From: AP-15 sp963733945
GTDB taxonomy: Bacteria; Pseudomonadota; Alphaproteobacteria; ATCC43930; CGMCC-115725
Direction of reading: 5' to 3'
Length of the DNA: 64,000 bases
NCBI GenBank assembly: GCA_963733945.1
Contig: CAVTFD010000009.1
Span: 35,437-99,436, forward strand
A model generated the notes under the pieces. The model searched no databases. It was given only the letters and a program-made list of their open reading frames with translations, and had not been told where the DNA came from. The translations under genes and the position numbers were made by a program. This document shows, piece after piece, positions 9,290 through 17,724 of this stretch (positions are counted from its first letter, which is position 1; the number at the start of each line of letters is the position of its first letter).

Positions 9290-10122
9290 TTCAGATGACC
9301 GATACGCATTTAAGCCGGAGCAAGGCGCATTTCGCCGACAACTGGGCGCCGCTCGCGCGATTCGTTGCCGCGCAACGCCCGGATCTCATAATTCATACCG
9401 GCGATGTCACGGTCGACGGAGCCGATGTCGAGGACGACATGGCCTATTCCGCCGGGCTGTTGCGCGATCTGGGGATACGCTGGCGCGCGGTCCCCGGCAA
9501 CCACGATGTCGGCGATGCTGGCCATCCGCGCCAGTCGGTCAACGGCGAGCGCCTCGCTTGCTGGCATCTCCATTTCGGCGCCGACCGGTGGGTCGAGGAT
9601 GTCGACCAAAGGGCCGGGGGTTGGCGCATCGTCGGGATCGACGCCATGCTGCTAGACAGCGGCCTGCCGGAAGAGGCGGCGCAAGACAGTTGGCTCGACG
9701 CGGTAATGGCGCAGGGGGCCGGTCGGCCGGTTGCCTGGTTTCTCCACAAGCCGCTGTTTCTCAACAGCCCCGAGGAAGACGATACCGGATATTGGGCGGT
9801 CAAGCCGCAGCCGCGCGGGCGGCTGATGGCGCTGGTGCGGCGCTATCGGGTGAGCTTGGTCGCCAGCGGCCATCTACACAAAGCGCATCAGCTAGTGAGC
9901 GAGGGCACCCGTTATATTTGGGCGCCAGCTTCGAGCTTTTTGGTTGGCGAGATGCAGCCGGCGATGCCGGGCGAAAAGCGGCTCGGCGCGGTCCTCTACG
10001 ACCTCGACGGCTCAACCATCTCGGCCGAGATCATGGACGTGCCCGGGCTCCGCGAACATCGGCTCGACGACGTGATCGACGAAGTCTACCCGCGACCGTC
10101 CTCGTCCGCCGGATCACGCTGA
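9280..10122 (+). CDS. CpdA-like metallophosphoesterase
   Basis: This 280-residue calcineurin-like phosphoesterase carries the full set of dimetal motifs: MTDTHL, GDVTVDG, GNHD, LHKPL and GHLHKAH. The order and spacing resemble class III 3',5'-cyclic-nucleotide phosphodiesterases such as CpdA, so hydrolysis of cAMP is a reasonable but unproven assignment. The ATG at 9280 overlaps the HAD gene by 10 bp. A CRP-type palindrome lies upstream of this two-gene unit. Its 3' end overlaps the convergent histidine phosphatase by 37 bp. Confidence 0.82.
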   Translation: MRIVQMTDTHLSRSKAHFADNWAPLARFVAAQRPDLIIHTGDVTVDGADVEDDMAYSAGLLRDLGIRWRAVPGNHDVGDAGHPRQSVNGERLACWHLHFGADRWVEDVDQRAGGWRIVGIDAMLLDSGLPEEAAQDSWLDAVMAQGAGRPVAWFLHKPLFLNSPEEDDTGYWAVKPQPRGRLMALVRRYRVSLVASGHLHKAHQLVSEGTRYIWAPASSFLVGEMQPAMPGEKRLGAVLYDLDGSTISAEIMDVPGLREHRLDDVIDEVYPRPSSSAGSR

Positions 10123-10694
10123 ACCCGAAGCTCGTCGATGGCGCCGTTGGAGAGGCGATAGATCCGGTCCTGCGGGACTGGAAGGGTCAGGGCGACCGCC
10201 CGGGGCAGACCGGCATAAAGACCGCGCAGCATACGGCTAACGAGCCCGTGGGCGACGACAATCATCGGCGCCCCGTCGTTCTGCTCGTCCAGCCATTCGC
10301 CGACGCGTGCGGCGAAGGTGTCGTAGCTTTCGCCGTCCGGCGCGCGAAAGCACCATTCAGGTCCGTCGTCGAAAATTCCCGGTGAGCGCGCTTCGATCTC
10401 GCCGTAGGTCAAGCCGTCCCACGAGCCGAGCGTCAGCTCGCGCAATCGTTCGTCGACGCGCATCGCGCCAGCACTGCCCAGCTCTTCGCGGATGATCTCA
10501 GCCGTCCGCCGCGCCCGGCCTTGCGGGCTAGCAACGATCGGTGCCGCGGTTGCCGCCGGCAAACCCGCCAATAACCGGCCGATCGCGCGGGCTTGCGCCG
10601 CTCCGCATTCGGTCAGCGGCGAATCGAAGCGGCCCTGATATCGCCGCTCCAGGTTCCACTCGGTCTCGCCATGGCGCACCAACAGGATCGTCAC
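10086..10694 (-). CDS. Histidine phosphatase family protein
   Basis: This 202-residue enzyme belongs to the phosphoglycerate mutase-like branch of histidine phosphatases. The catalytic motif LVRHGETEWN holds the phospho-accepting His; SPQGRARRTAE and the later VVAHGLVSR provide the other catalytic Arg and His. Homologues hydrolyse alpha-ribazole phosphate, phosphosugars or other small phosphates, so the substrate is left open. The start ATG overlaps the stop of the upstream GNAT gene by 4 bp, indicating co-transcription. Confidence 0.85.
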   Translation of the reverse strand: MTILLVRHGETEWNLERRYQGRFDSPLTECGAAQARAIGRLLAGLPAATAAPIVASPQGRARRTAEIIREELGSAGAMRVDERLRELTLGSWDGLTYGEIEARSPGIFDDGPEWCFRAPDGESYDTFAARVGEWLDEQNDGAPMIVVAHGLVSRMLRGLYAGLPRAVALTLPVPQDRIYRLSNGAIDELRVQRDPADEDGRG

Positions 10695-11239
10695 GGCTTC
10701 GCGCCAGGACCACGCAAGCGGTGGAGGACGCAGCGTTTCAGCGGGCCTTCCGGCACGTCGGGGTGATCGAAATCATCTTCCGGCGCGCGGCTCATGCCGA
10801 GCCGTTCCATGACCCGGCGCGAGCGACGATTGGCCGGTACCGTGATCGCGACGATCTCGGTCAGACCGAGTGTGTCAAAGCCGTAATCGAGCGCGGCGCG
10901 GGCGGCTTCGGTCGCATAGCCGCAGCCCCATTGAGCGCGCGCGAGCCGCCAGGCGACCTCGACCGCTGGCGTGAAATGCGCCTCGTAAGAGACCCTGGTG
11001 AGCCCGACGACGCCGATCAAACTCGCCTCGCCGGGGATCTCGACGACCCATTGCCCAAACCCGTGCCGCCGCCAATGGGCGCGCACTCGTGCCGCCCACG
11101 CTTCGGCCGCCCCCGGCTCCAACACGGGCCGCAGGAACTCCATGACGGCGGGGTCGGCGGACAGTTCCGCATAGGCGGCGACATCGGCGTCGCGCCACGG
11201 GCGCAACAGCAAGCGCGAGGTTCGCAGTGAGACCGCCAC
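10691..11239 (-). CDS. GNAT family N-acetyltransferase
   Basis: This 182-residue acetyl-CoA-dependent transferase is of the RimJ/RimL type: it starts with LRTSRLLLRPWRDADV and has the acetyl-CoA segment AQWGCGYATEAARA and the late NRRSRRVMERLGM. The GTG at 11239 is proposed as the start because the family normally begins here. As the bases stand, the frame is open further upstream and joins the DUF6489 gene in one reading frame of 265 residues beginning at 11488. I think the join is caused by one extra C, described with the next entry. Confidence 0.8.
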   Translation of the reverse strand: MAVSLRTSRLLLRPWRDADVAAYAELSADPAVMEFLRPVLEPGAAEAWAARVRAHWRRHGFGQWVVEIPGEASLIGVVGLTRVSYEAHFTPAVEVAWRLARAQWGCGYATEAARAALDYGFDTLGLTEIVAITVPANRRSRRVMERLGMSRAPEDDFDHPDVPEGPLKRCVLHRLRGPGAKP

Positions 11240-11241
11240 GG

Positions 11242-11488
11242 CTATTTTTTCTCGCCGGGGACCGCCGGCCATCCGCGCCATGAATATCTGCTGCAACTGC
11301 TCGAACCCCTTCAAGGTTGCCGGCAGCCAGGTCTCGATCATCGCCTTGGCGTCCATCGCCTTGATGTTGGCGGTCATTCGTTCCTGCACCTCTTTCAGAA
11401 GCGCCTCTTGCAAGGGTTGCACTTCGGGCAGCCCGAAAAACTTTCGCACTTCCTCTGGCGTGCAGTCGATTTCCAAGTTGATCTTCAT
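11242..11488 (-). CDS. DUF6489 family small protein (apparent frameshift at 3' end)
   Basis: The protein begins MKINLEIDCTPEEVRKFFGL after a GGAGC ribosome site. It is about 80 residues long, matching a small alphaproteobacterial family of unknown function (DUF6489). It contains amphipathic helices with EVQERM and FEQLQQIFMARMAGG. As written, the frame does not stop but runs into the GNAT gene. If the CCCC run (GGGG on the plus strand, 11257-11260) is shortened by one base, the protein ends GGPGEKK at a TAG at 11242-11244, which looks like a natural family terminus. It is therefore either a one-base insertion, a sequencing error, or a genuine new fusion. Confidence 0.7.
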
Positions 11489-11569
11489 CGCTACCGCTCC
11501 TTCCCGCACCACTAAGCGATAGCACTTTAACCGTTGGGCCGCGCGTCGGATCTCGGGTAAGCTTTGCGT

Positions 11570-12475
11570 ATGGCTGTCGAAATCCCGTTCCGCCGCGAAT
11601 TTTCCTTCGAATACGGCCGGCTCGAGCGGGTGGCGCCGGGCATTCGTCGCATCGTCGCGCGCAATCCCAGCCCGTTCACCTTCCGCGGCACCGGGACCTA
11701 TGTCGTCGGCGACGGCGAAGTCGCGGTCATCGATCCGGGCCCCGATCTCGACGAGCACGTCGCGGCATTGCTGGCCGGACTTTCCGGCGAACAGGTGACT
11801 CACATCCTGATCACCCACACCCATCGCGACCATTCGCCGGCGGCCGCGGCGCTGAAGGCGGCAACCGGGGCCTCGACCTATGGCTTCGGCCCCCACGCCG
11901 GGGGGAAGCGCGGCGATCCCGCGATAGAGGAAGGCGGCGATTGGGACTTCACGCCCGATGTGACCTTACATGACGGCGACGCAATCGTCGGCTCAGGCTG
12001 GCGTTTCGAGGCGGTGCATACGCCGGGACACACCTCGAACCATCTCTGCTTCGCACTGCCCGATCAAGGCATCCTGTTCAGCGGCGACCATGTCATGGGC
12101 TGGTCGACCAGCGTGATCGCTCCGCCCGACGGCGAGATGAGCGCTTATATGGCTTCACTCGACAAATTGCTCCGCCGCCTGGACGTGGTCTATTGGCCGA
12201 CCCATGGCCCGGCGATCACCGAGCCGCAGGCCCATGTCCGCGCCTTCGTCGCCCATCGCCGCGAGCGCGAGGCCGGGATTTTGGAATGTCTGGCGGCCGG
12301 CAGCGAGCGGATCGACGCGATCGTCGAGAAGCTCTATGTCGGACTTCAGCCGGGGCTGCGCCGCGCGGCAGGGCGATCGGTGCATGCGCATCTGCTTGAT
12401 CTCGCCGGGCGTGGCATCGTCGAAAGCGAGGGACCGCCGACGATCGACGCGATCTATCGCCCCACCCGTTCTTGA
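11570..12475 (+). CDS. MBL-fold metallo-hydrolase
   Basis: This is a 301-residue metallo-beta-lactamase-fold hydrolase. Metal ligands are visible in THTHRDHSP (HxHxDH), HTPGHTSNH and the GDHVMGW Asp. The C-terminal region carries a winged-helix-like tail (AAGRSVHAHLLDLAGRGIV), as in LACTB2/RNase-like and glyoxalase II-like MBL proteins. The ATG at 11570 is preferred over a TTG two codons earlier. It is divergent from DUF6489 with about 80 bp between starts. The substrate is unknown. Confidence 0.85.
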   Translation: MAVEIPFRREFSFEYGRLERVAPGIRRIVARNPSPFTFRGTGTYVVGDGEVAVIDPGPDLDEHVAALLAGLSGEQVTHILITHTHRDHSPAAAALKAATGASTYGFGPHAGGKRGDPAIEEGGDWDFTPDVTLHDGDAIVGSGWRFEAVHTPGHTSNHLCFALPDQGILFSGDHVMGWSTSVIAPPDGEMSAYMASLDKLLRRLDVVYWPTHGPAITEPQAHVRAFVAHRREREAGILECLAAGSERIDAIVEKLYVGLQPGLRRAAGRSVHAHLLDLAGRGIVESEGPPTIDAIYRPTRS

Positions 12476-12529
12476 ACCAGGCACAACACGCCAACCGCTT
12501 AGCCAAATACGGTATGACCGTCCGGCAAG

Positions 12530-12718
12530 ATGAAGGTCAGAGACGTGCTGCGGCTGTTGCGCGATGATGGCTGGTATCCTGTAACCACTCGGGGAAGCCA
12601 TCGCCAGTTCAAGCATCCGCTGAAGCTGGGCCGGGTCACGGTCGCGGGAAAGTCCAGCGATGACGTCGCCCCGGGAACCCTCAACAGCATTCTGAAGCAA
12701 GCCAATCTCAAACTGTGA
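12530..12718 (+). CDS. hicA: HicA-type toxin (mRNA interferase)
   Basis: This 62-residue protein has the dsRBD-like HicA fold signature: MKVRDVLRLLRDDGWY, the catalytic His in RGSHRQFKHP, and GTLNSILKQANL at the end. HicA toxins cleave mRNA and are blocked by HicB. The toxin gene comes first and hicB follows 10 bp later, the normal order for hicAB. Confidence 0.9.
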   Translation: MKVRDVLRLLRDDGWYPVTTRGSHRQFKHPLKLGRVTVAGKSSDDVAPGTLNSILKQANLKL

Positions 12719-12728
12719 GGTTATTGCG

Positions 12729-12941
12729 ATGCGTTATGCGATCGTCGTCGAGAAAGCCGGAAAAAACTACTCAGCCTACGTACCGGACCTTCCCGGCTGC
12801 ATCGCTACCGGTAAGACGCTGGAGGAAACCGAGCGACTGATTCGCGAAGCGGTGGAATTGCATTTGAACGGGCTGCGCGAGGACGGATTGCCCATTCCGC
12901 AGCCATCGAGTCGGGTCGAATATGTCGAGGTGACGGTCTGA
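12729..12941 (+). CDS. hicB: HicB-type antitoxin
   Basis: This 70-residue protein has the partial RNase H-like fold of HicB: YSAYVPDLPGCIATGKTLEETERLIREAVELHL is the diagnostic core. It is the short form without an obvious C-terminal DNA-binding domain, so operon autoregulation may be weak or may depend on the complex. It pairs with hicA directly upstream. An IS5-family element starts within about 80 bp downstream. Confidence 0.88.
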   Translation: MRYAIVVEKAGKNYSAYVPDLPGCIATGKTLEETERLIREAVELHLNGLREDGLPIPQPSSRVEYVEVTV

Positions 12942-13014
12942 CAAAGGCCAGCCGACAAGACATACGTCCGTGCACCCAAAATTCGCCCAAAATAACCACC
13001 CGGACACCTCTAAG

Positions 13015-14290
13015 AACTGGTTGTGTTTTGGGCCGAATCGCCTGCTCCTGAGATTGGGGATGCGGGGGATGGGCGATGGCGGGGCAACCGGGATTTTTTG
13101 ATGGCGAGGAGCGGCTGAAAGCATTGTCGGCGGCGGGCGACCCGTTGGAGCGGCTGGCCCAGGTGATCGATTTCGAAGGGTTTCGCGACGATCTGGAAGC
13201 AGCACTGTCGCGTTCGGACCGGGCTAAAGGCGGGCGACCGCCCTATGATGCGGTGCTGATGTTCAAGGCGCTGGTATTGCAGACGCTCTACACGCTGTCG
13301 GACGACCAGACCGAGTACCAGCTCAAGGACCGGCTGTCGTTTATGCGGTTTGTCGGGCTGGCGCTGCACGATCCCGTCCCGGACGCCAAGACGATCTGGC
13401 TGTATCGCGAGCAGTTGGCGCGTGCCGGCGCGGCGGAGCGGCTGTTCGCCCAGTTCGATGCGCTGCTGCGGGCCAAGGGCTGGCTGGCGATGGGCGGGCA
13501 GATTGTCGACGCCACGGTGATCCAAGCGCGCCGGCCGCGGCTGACCCAGGCCGAGAAGGAGACGATCAAAGGCGGCGGCACCCCAGCCGAATGGACGCCG
13601 GCCCGGCGCGCCCAGATCGACCGCGACGGGCGTTGGACGATCAAGCGCGGCCGAAAGCGCGAGGCCAGGCCAGGCCAAGGCAACCAGCGGCAGGTCGAGA
13701 TCGCGGTGCCGGTGTTCGGCTACAAGAACCATGTCGGTATCGACCGTGAGCACGGCTTTCTGCGGCGCTACACCATCACCCACGCGGCGGCACACGACGG
13801 CGGCCAGCTCGCCGCGGTGCTCGACCATGACAACACCGCCAGCGATGTGTGGGCCGACACCGCCTATCGCTCGGCGGCCAATCTGGCTGTGCTCGAGCGC
13901 CGTGGCCTGAAGCCGCAATTCCAGCGCAAAAAGCCCCGAGGTCGGAAGATGCCGGCGCATATCGCCCGCGGCAACGCCACCCGCGCCCGCGTGCGCTCGC
14001 GCGTCGAGCACGTCTTCGCCGCCCAGAAATGCCGGCTCCGGCTCGTCGTCCGCACCGTCGGCATGGTCCGCGCCCGCGTCAAGATCGGCTTGGCCAATCT
14101 CGCTTACAACTTCACCCGGCTGGCCTGGCTCAATGGCCGAACTGCGCCCGCATGACGGAAAGGCGCGTCACCACCGACCCAAGCCCGGCGAAAACCGCCT
14201 GGCCGCCGACCCATTCAATCCGACCCCAGCCACCGTTGACCCAAACACCCACCATTGACCAAATTGGCACCCAAAACATCCCACAAAATC
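13015..14290 (+). mobile_element. IS5-family insertion sequence
   Basis: A full-length transposase gene is flanked by an inverted match: TGTTTTGGG at 13024-13032 and CCCAAAACA at 14270-14278. The ends are therefore placed a few bases outside these, giving about 1.27 kb, the normal size for IS5-family elements. Exact termini and the target duplication could not be fixed by eye, so the boundaries are approximate. The element separates hicAB from the aminotransferase gene. Confidence 0.7.
13076..14155 (+). CDS. IS5-family transposase
   Basis: This intact 359-residue DDE transposase has an N-terminal DUF772-type region (GGRPPYDAVLMFKALVLQ) and the first catalytic Asp in QIVDATVIQA. The second is in DVWADTAYRS, and the catalytic Glu lies in RSRVEHVFAAQK, the Y(2)R(3)E(6)K-like signature. 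There is no frameshift, so the copy may still be active. ATG at 13076 or slightly earlier is possible. Confidence 0.92.
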   Translation: MAGQPGFFDGEERLKALSAAGDPLERLAQVIDFEGFRDDLEAALSRSDRAKGGRPPYDAVLMFKALVLQTLYTLSDDQTEYQLKDRLSFMRFVGLALHDPVPDAKTIWLYREQLARAGAAERLFAQFDALLRAKGWLAMGGQIVDATVIQARRPRLTQAEKETIKGGGTPAEWTPARRAQIDRDGRWTIKRGRKREARPGQGNQRQVEIAVPVFGYKNHVGIDREHGFLRRYTITHAAAHDGGQLAAVLDHDNTASDVWADTAYRSAANLAVLERRGLKPQFQRKKPRGRKMPAHIARGNATRARVRSRVEHVFAAQKCRLRLVVRTVGMVRARVKIGLANLAYNFTRLAWLNGRTAPA

Positions 14291-14354
14291 GGGTTATTCG
14301 AGCTGTCCATCCGCCAATTACAGCAACTGATCGTACTAGCCGGCCATCTCGTGA

Positions 14355-15671
14355 TTACTGTCCGAAAAGTGGCGCGCGGGTTTGGATGAATTCCTCGACC
14401 GCGGCGACGAGTTTGTCGCCATCCTCGTCACCGAGCGCGATCGACAGCGCGAACATGCCGCGTTTGGCGAACCAGATGCCCGATGCGACGAGATCGAACC
14501 AGAACAAATCGCGCAGCGCGCCGTTGCCGCGCGCTGCATCCTCCTCCGAGCGGATCGGCCCGTCGGCCATGTGGACCGACATCATCGAGCCGATGCCGGT
14601 GAACTGCATCGCCAGCCCGGGCCGGCGGACCACGGCGTTGAGCCGCTGGCGCAGGCGGTCGCCCCATTGATTGAGCGCGCGGGCATGCTCGGGCGTATAG
14701 ATCTCGGTCAGCCCGACCAGTCCGGCGTTCATCGTCAGCACGTTGTTGTTGAAGGTGCCCGCATGCTGGAAGGCGTCCGGGCGGCGCAGGTCGAAGCGCT
14801 CCATGATCGCGGCGCGCCCGCCAAAGGCGCCGAAGCTCATACCGCCGCCGAGATATTTCCCGAGTGTCGTCAGATCGGGGAGGATGCCGTGCACCTCCTG
14901 CAACCCGCCCGGCGCCAGCCGCGAGGTCATCACCTCGTCGAAGATCAGCAAGGCCCCGGTCTCGTTCGCCAGCGCGCGCAGTCCGGCCAGAAAACCGCGC
15001 TCGGCCGGGATGCAGCCGGTCGTGCCCTGCATCGGCTCGACCAGGATCGCGGCCAGCTCATGGCGGTGTGGTCGGACCAGCGTTTCCAGCGCCTCGAGGT
15101 CGTTATAGCGGCCGAGCAGAAACTCGAACGGGGCGTTGAGCGGGCTGCCATGGCCACGGAAATAAAAGACGCCGCCATGATAGCCGCCGCCAAACACCAG
15201 GATCTTCGGCCGGCCGGTGATCGTGCGGGCGGCGCTGACCGCCATCAGATTGGCCTCGGTGCCGGAATTGGTGAAACGCACCAGCTCGATCGACGGGAAG
15301 CGGGCGCAGACCGCCGCGGCAAACCGAGCCTCGATTTCAGTGTGCGCGCCGAAATTGAGCCCGGCCGCGAGCGCCGCTTCGATCGCCTTGCGGATCGCCG
15401 GATGCGAGTGGCCATAGATCCCGGCGGTAAACTCGCTGAGGAAATCGGCATATTCGTGGCCGTCGAGATCCCACAGCCGCGCCGCTTCGCCCTTCGCCAT
15501 GGTCAGCGGAAACGGATCGACATGGATCGAGGCGCGCGTGTTGCCGCCGGGCATCGTCGCGCAGGCCGCTTGGTGCTGCGCGAGGCTCTTTGGGTTGTCG
15601 GCCCGATACCGTTCCTCGGCCTCGGCTAGCGCCGCCCGGACGTTGATATTTGCGGGGTGGGTCGTCGTCAT
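14355..15671 (-). CDS. Class III aminotransferase (GSA aminomutase-like)
   Basis: This is a 438-residue PLP enzyme of the glutamate-1-semialdehyde aminomutase-like group. It shows the PLP-phosphate segment NSGTEANLMAVSAAR, the aspartate in LLIFDEVMTSR, and the Schiff-base Lys in TTLGKYLGGGMSFGA. A true HemL role is unlikely because alphaproteobacteria make 5-aminolevulinate with HemA synthase; a beta-amino acid or catabolic substrate is more plausible (inference). The ATG at 15671 follows a dioxygenase gene by 19 bp on the same strand, suggesting a shared pathway. Confidence 0.82.
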   Translation of the reverse strand: MTTTHPANINVRAALAEAEERYRADNPKSLAQHQAACATMPGGNTRASIHVDPFPLTMAKGEAARLWDLDGHEYADFLSEFTAGIYGHSHPAIRKAIEAALAAGLNFGAHTEIEARFAAAVCARFPSIELVRFTNSGTEANLMAVSAARTITGRPKILVFGGGYHGGVFYFRGHGSPLNAPFEFLLGRYNDLEALETLVRPHRHELAAILVEPMQGTTGCIPAERGFLAGLRALANETGALLIFDEVMTSRLAPGGLQEVHGILPDLTTLGKYLGGGMSFGAFGGRAAIMERFDLRRPDAFQHAGTFNNNVLTMNAGLVGLTEIYTPEHARALNQWGDRLRQRLNAVVRRPGLAMQFTGIGSMMSVHMADGPIRSEEDAARGNGALRDLFWFDLVASGIWFAKRGMFALSIALGDEDGDKLVAAVEEFIQTRAPLFGQ

Positions 15672-15690
15672 TGGCTCTCGGTCACCACCC

Positions 15691-16668
15691 TTAGCCCGGA
15701 TAGGCGCGGCGGCCGTGGTCGCGCAGCCACAGGCGCACGAGATGCCGTCGGGCTTCGGGCTCGAGGTAATCGACAAATGCCGTGCGGCTGTGGCCCAGGG
15801 CGCGATTGTCGACAAACTGCATCTGACCGGGTTCGAGGTCAAAATCGATCGACAGCGCGTCGTCTTCGAAAATCTCCAGCATTGTCGAGACGGCGGTCGC
15901 TCCGGCCGCGTCGAGCGGCTCGCCCTTCAGCGCGTACCCGCTGTTGATCTGATGGACGCTGAACCGCGCCTTGATCTCGGCGCCGCCGGCGAACACCGGG
16001 GCGGCAAAGATCGGGCTTTCGCCGGGATGGAATTCGCGCTGGCGATCGAACCAGAACGGCTCGTAGAGCCGAGCCAATCGCTCGGGACAGCGTGCCAGCA
16101 GCGCATTATGCGCTGTGTGAAAACTGATGACCCGGCTGTGGCCGCCGCTCATTGCTTTACGCAGACATAAGAGACCCACGTAATCAGGCGGCGTCTCGTT
16201 ATACGCGTTGTCATTGTGAAAGCGGATCTCGATGTTGGTTTTGTCCGGACGCACCCCCGAACCCGGCAATGCCTGCTGCCCAGTATCGAGCACGTCATAG
16301 ATCAGGGTGCCGTCGAGCTTTTGCGCGACCGGGCGCGCGATCATGCTCGACAGCAGCCAGTAGATCGTCGTCGCCTCGGCTGCGTCGATCTCGACCATCG
16401 GCAGGCGCTCGACGATCGCAACGCGCACGCCGCGGGCGAGGATGTCTTGCGCCCGCGCCATCGCCTCACGGCAGGCCGGCATTGAGAAATCATCCGCGCC
16501 GAGCACGATCGTCGGCAGCGGGTAGACGCGCAGTTCGTCGACCACGCGGCGGATCTCGTCGAGGCAGGCGGTGGATAGCTCGACCCGCCAATCCTCAGCG
16601 CGGACATCGGCGCGCACCCAAGCGCTCGGCCCGTCGATCGGCCGGGTGGAAACAGACAGTTGCGGCAT
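15691..16668 (-). CDS. TauD/TfdA-family Fe(II)/2-oxoglutarate dioxygenase
   Basis: This 325-residue protein has the facial-triad motif FHNDNAYNE (HxD), a distal His in NRALGHSRTAF and the 2-oxoglutarate-binding Arg in RRHLVRLWLRD. These are hallmarks of TauD/TfdA oxygenases. The ATG at 16668 was chosen because it follows the strong ribosome site AGGAGAAACC. It is the upstream partner of the aminotransferase gene; together they suggest hydroxylation and transamination of an amino-acid-like substrate, which is inference. Confidence 0.82.
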   Translation of the reverse strand: MPQLSVSTRPIDGPSAWVRADVRAEDWRVELSTACLDEIRRVVDELRVYPLPTIVLGADDFSMPACREAMARAQDILARGVRVAIVERLPMVEIDAAEATTIYWLLSSMIARPVAQKLDGTLIYDVLDTGQQALPGSGVRPDKTNIEIRFHNDNAYNETPPDYVGLLCLRKAMSGGHSRVISFHTAHNALLARCPERLARLYEPFWFDRQREFHPGESPIFAAPVFAGGAEIKARFSVHQINSGYALKGEPLDAAGATAVSTMLEIFEDDALSIDFDLEPGQMQFVDNRALGHSRTAFVDYLEPEARRHLVRLWLRDHGRRAYPG

Positions 16669-16740
16669 GGTTTCTCCTCGAAGCGCCATCGTCCGCCGAG
16701 GACGCCGATCCCCTCAAATAGCGCAACGCCCCCGGATTGA

Positions 16741-17684
16741 TCAATGCCCGGTCTGGCTGCGTTCCTCGCGCGCCTCGTAGGCCTTCAAATGGGTATAGGC
16801 CAGCCGCAGCAGCGATGTGTCGCAGGCCGGTGAACCGGTGCGTTCGCCGCGCCGGATCAAATCGCGATGTGATCGGCTTCGATCGGATTATGGTTTTCGA
16901 TGTCGCGCGCCATCGAGGCGGTCAATGGCGAGCCCGCCGTCGTCAGCATCGAGCGGAAGCGCTCGACGGCCGGGCCGCGCGGCGGGAAACCGCTGGCTTG
17001 CGCGATCGCCTGGCACTCGTCGATCAGGCCAAGCACGATCTCGCGGCCCCCTGGAGCATTGACGATGTCGCCGATTGCGGCGCGCAGCAGACAGGTACTG
17101 CCGGCAAAGGCCGCGAGAAACACCCATTTCTCCCACATCTCTTGCAGGATTTGGTCGCTGGCGCGCGCCTCGAACTTTGTGCCTGCCATCACGTCGGCAA
17201 TCGCGCGGACCCGATCCGACAGTGCGCCATCGCGCTCGCCAAACGACAGTTCGTGGTTTTGGTTCAGATGGATGATCCGACCTCCGGGGCCCAGCGTCGC
17301 GGCAATCACGCATTGCCCGCCGAGCACATGCGCCGCGCCGACCCGTCCGTCGAGGATTTCGAGATGCCGCATGCCGTTGAGCAATGGCAGGATCGCGGTA
17401 TTCGGCCCGACTGCCGGTGCGAAGGACACGATCGCATCATCGAGCGAATAGGCCTTGCAGCTCAGCAGGATCAAGTCGAACGGGGCGCCGAGGTCGCTGG
17501 CTAAGACTGTCGGGGGTGCCGGCCGGGTGAAATCGCCTGCGGTGCTCTCGATGACTAGGCCGCTCGCCGCCAGCTCTGCCGCGCGTCGTGGGCGGACCAG
17601 GAAGGTCACGTCGCGGCCGGCTTCGATCAGCCGGCCTCCGAAATAGCCGCCGATTGCGCCGGCGCCGACTACGAGGATGCGCAT
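16741..17684 (-). pseudogene. Ketopantoate reductase family gene with C-terminal frameshift
   Basis: The frame from 17684 encodes MRILVVGAGAIGGYFGGRL and the PanE/ApbA family core, including LLSCKAYSLDDA, the catalytic-lysine region MWEKWVFLAAFAG and NPIEADHI, then stops at 16857. The missing tail is present in another frame: DLIRRGERTG, DTSLLRLAYTHLKAYEAR and a stop at 16741-16743. Adding one base near 16860-16868 would restore a 314-residue protein of normal family length. Either a real single-base deletion has removed the last 40 or so residues, or the base was lost in sequencing. The family reduces 2-dehydropantoate or related 2-oxo acids with NADPH. Confidence 0.75.
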
Positions 17685-17724
17685 ACTCTCATTCCTTCCC
17701 TCGGTCCGGCCATTATCGGCCCGG

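Noticed and set aside
11489..11896. In-frame upstream extension of the DUF6489 frame
   Set aside because: It overlaps the divergent MBL hydrolase and has no family similarity; a good ribosome site precedes the ATG at 11488.
16857..16859. TGA ending the ketopantoate reductase frame as a second selenocysteine codon
   Set aside because: The homologous continuation lies in a different frame, so readthrough would not restore the protein; a one-base deletion explains it.
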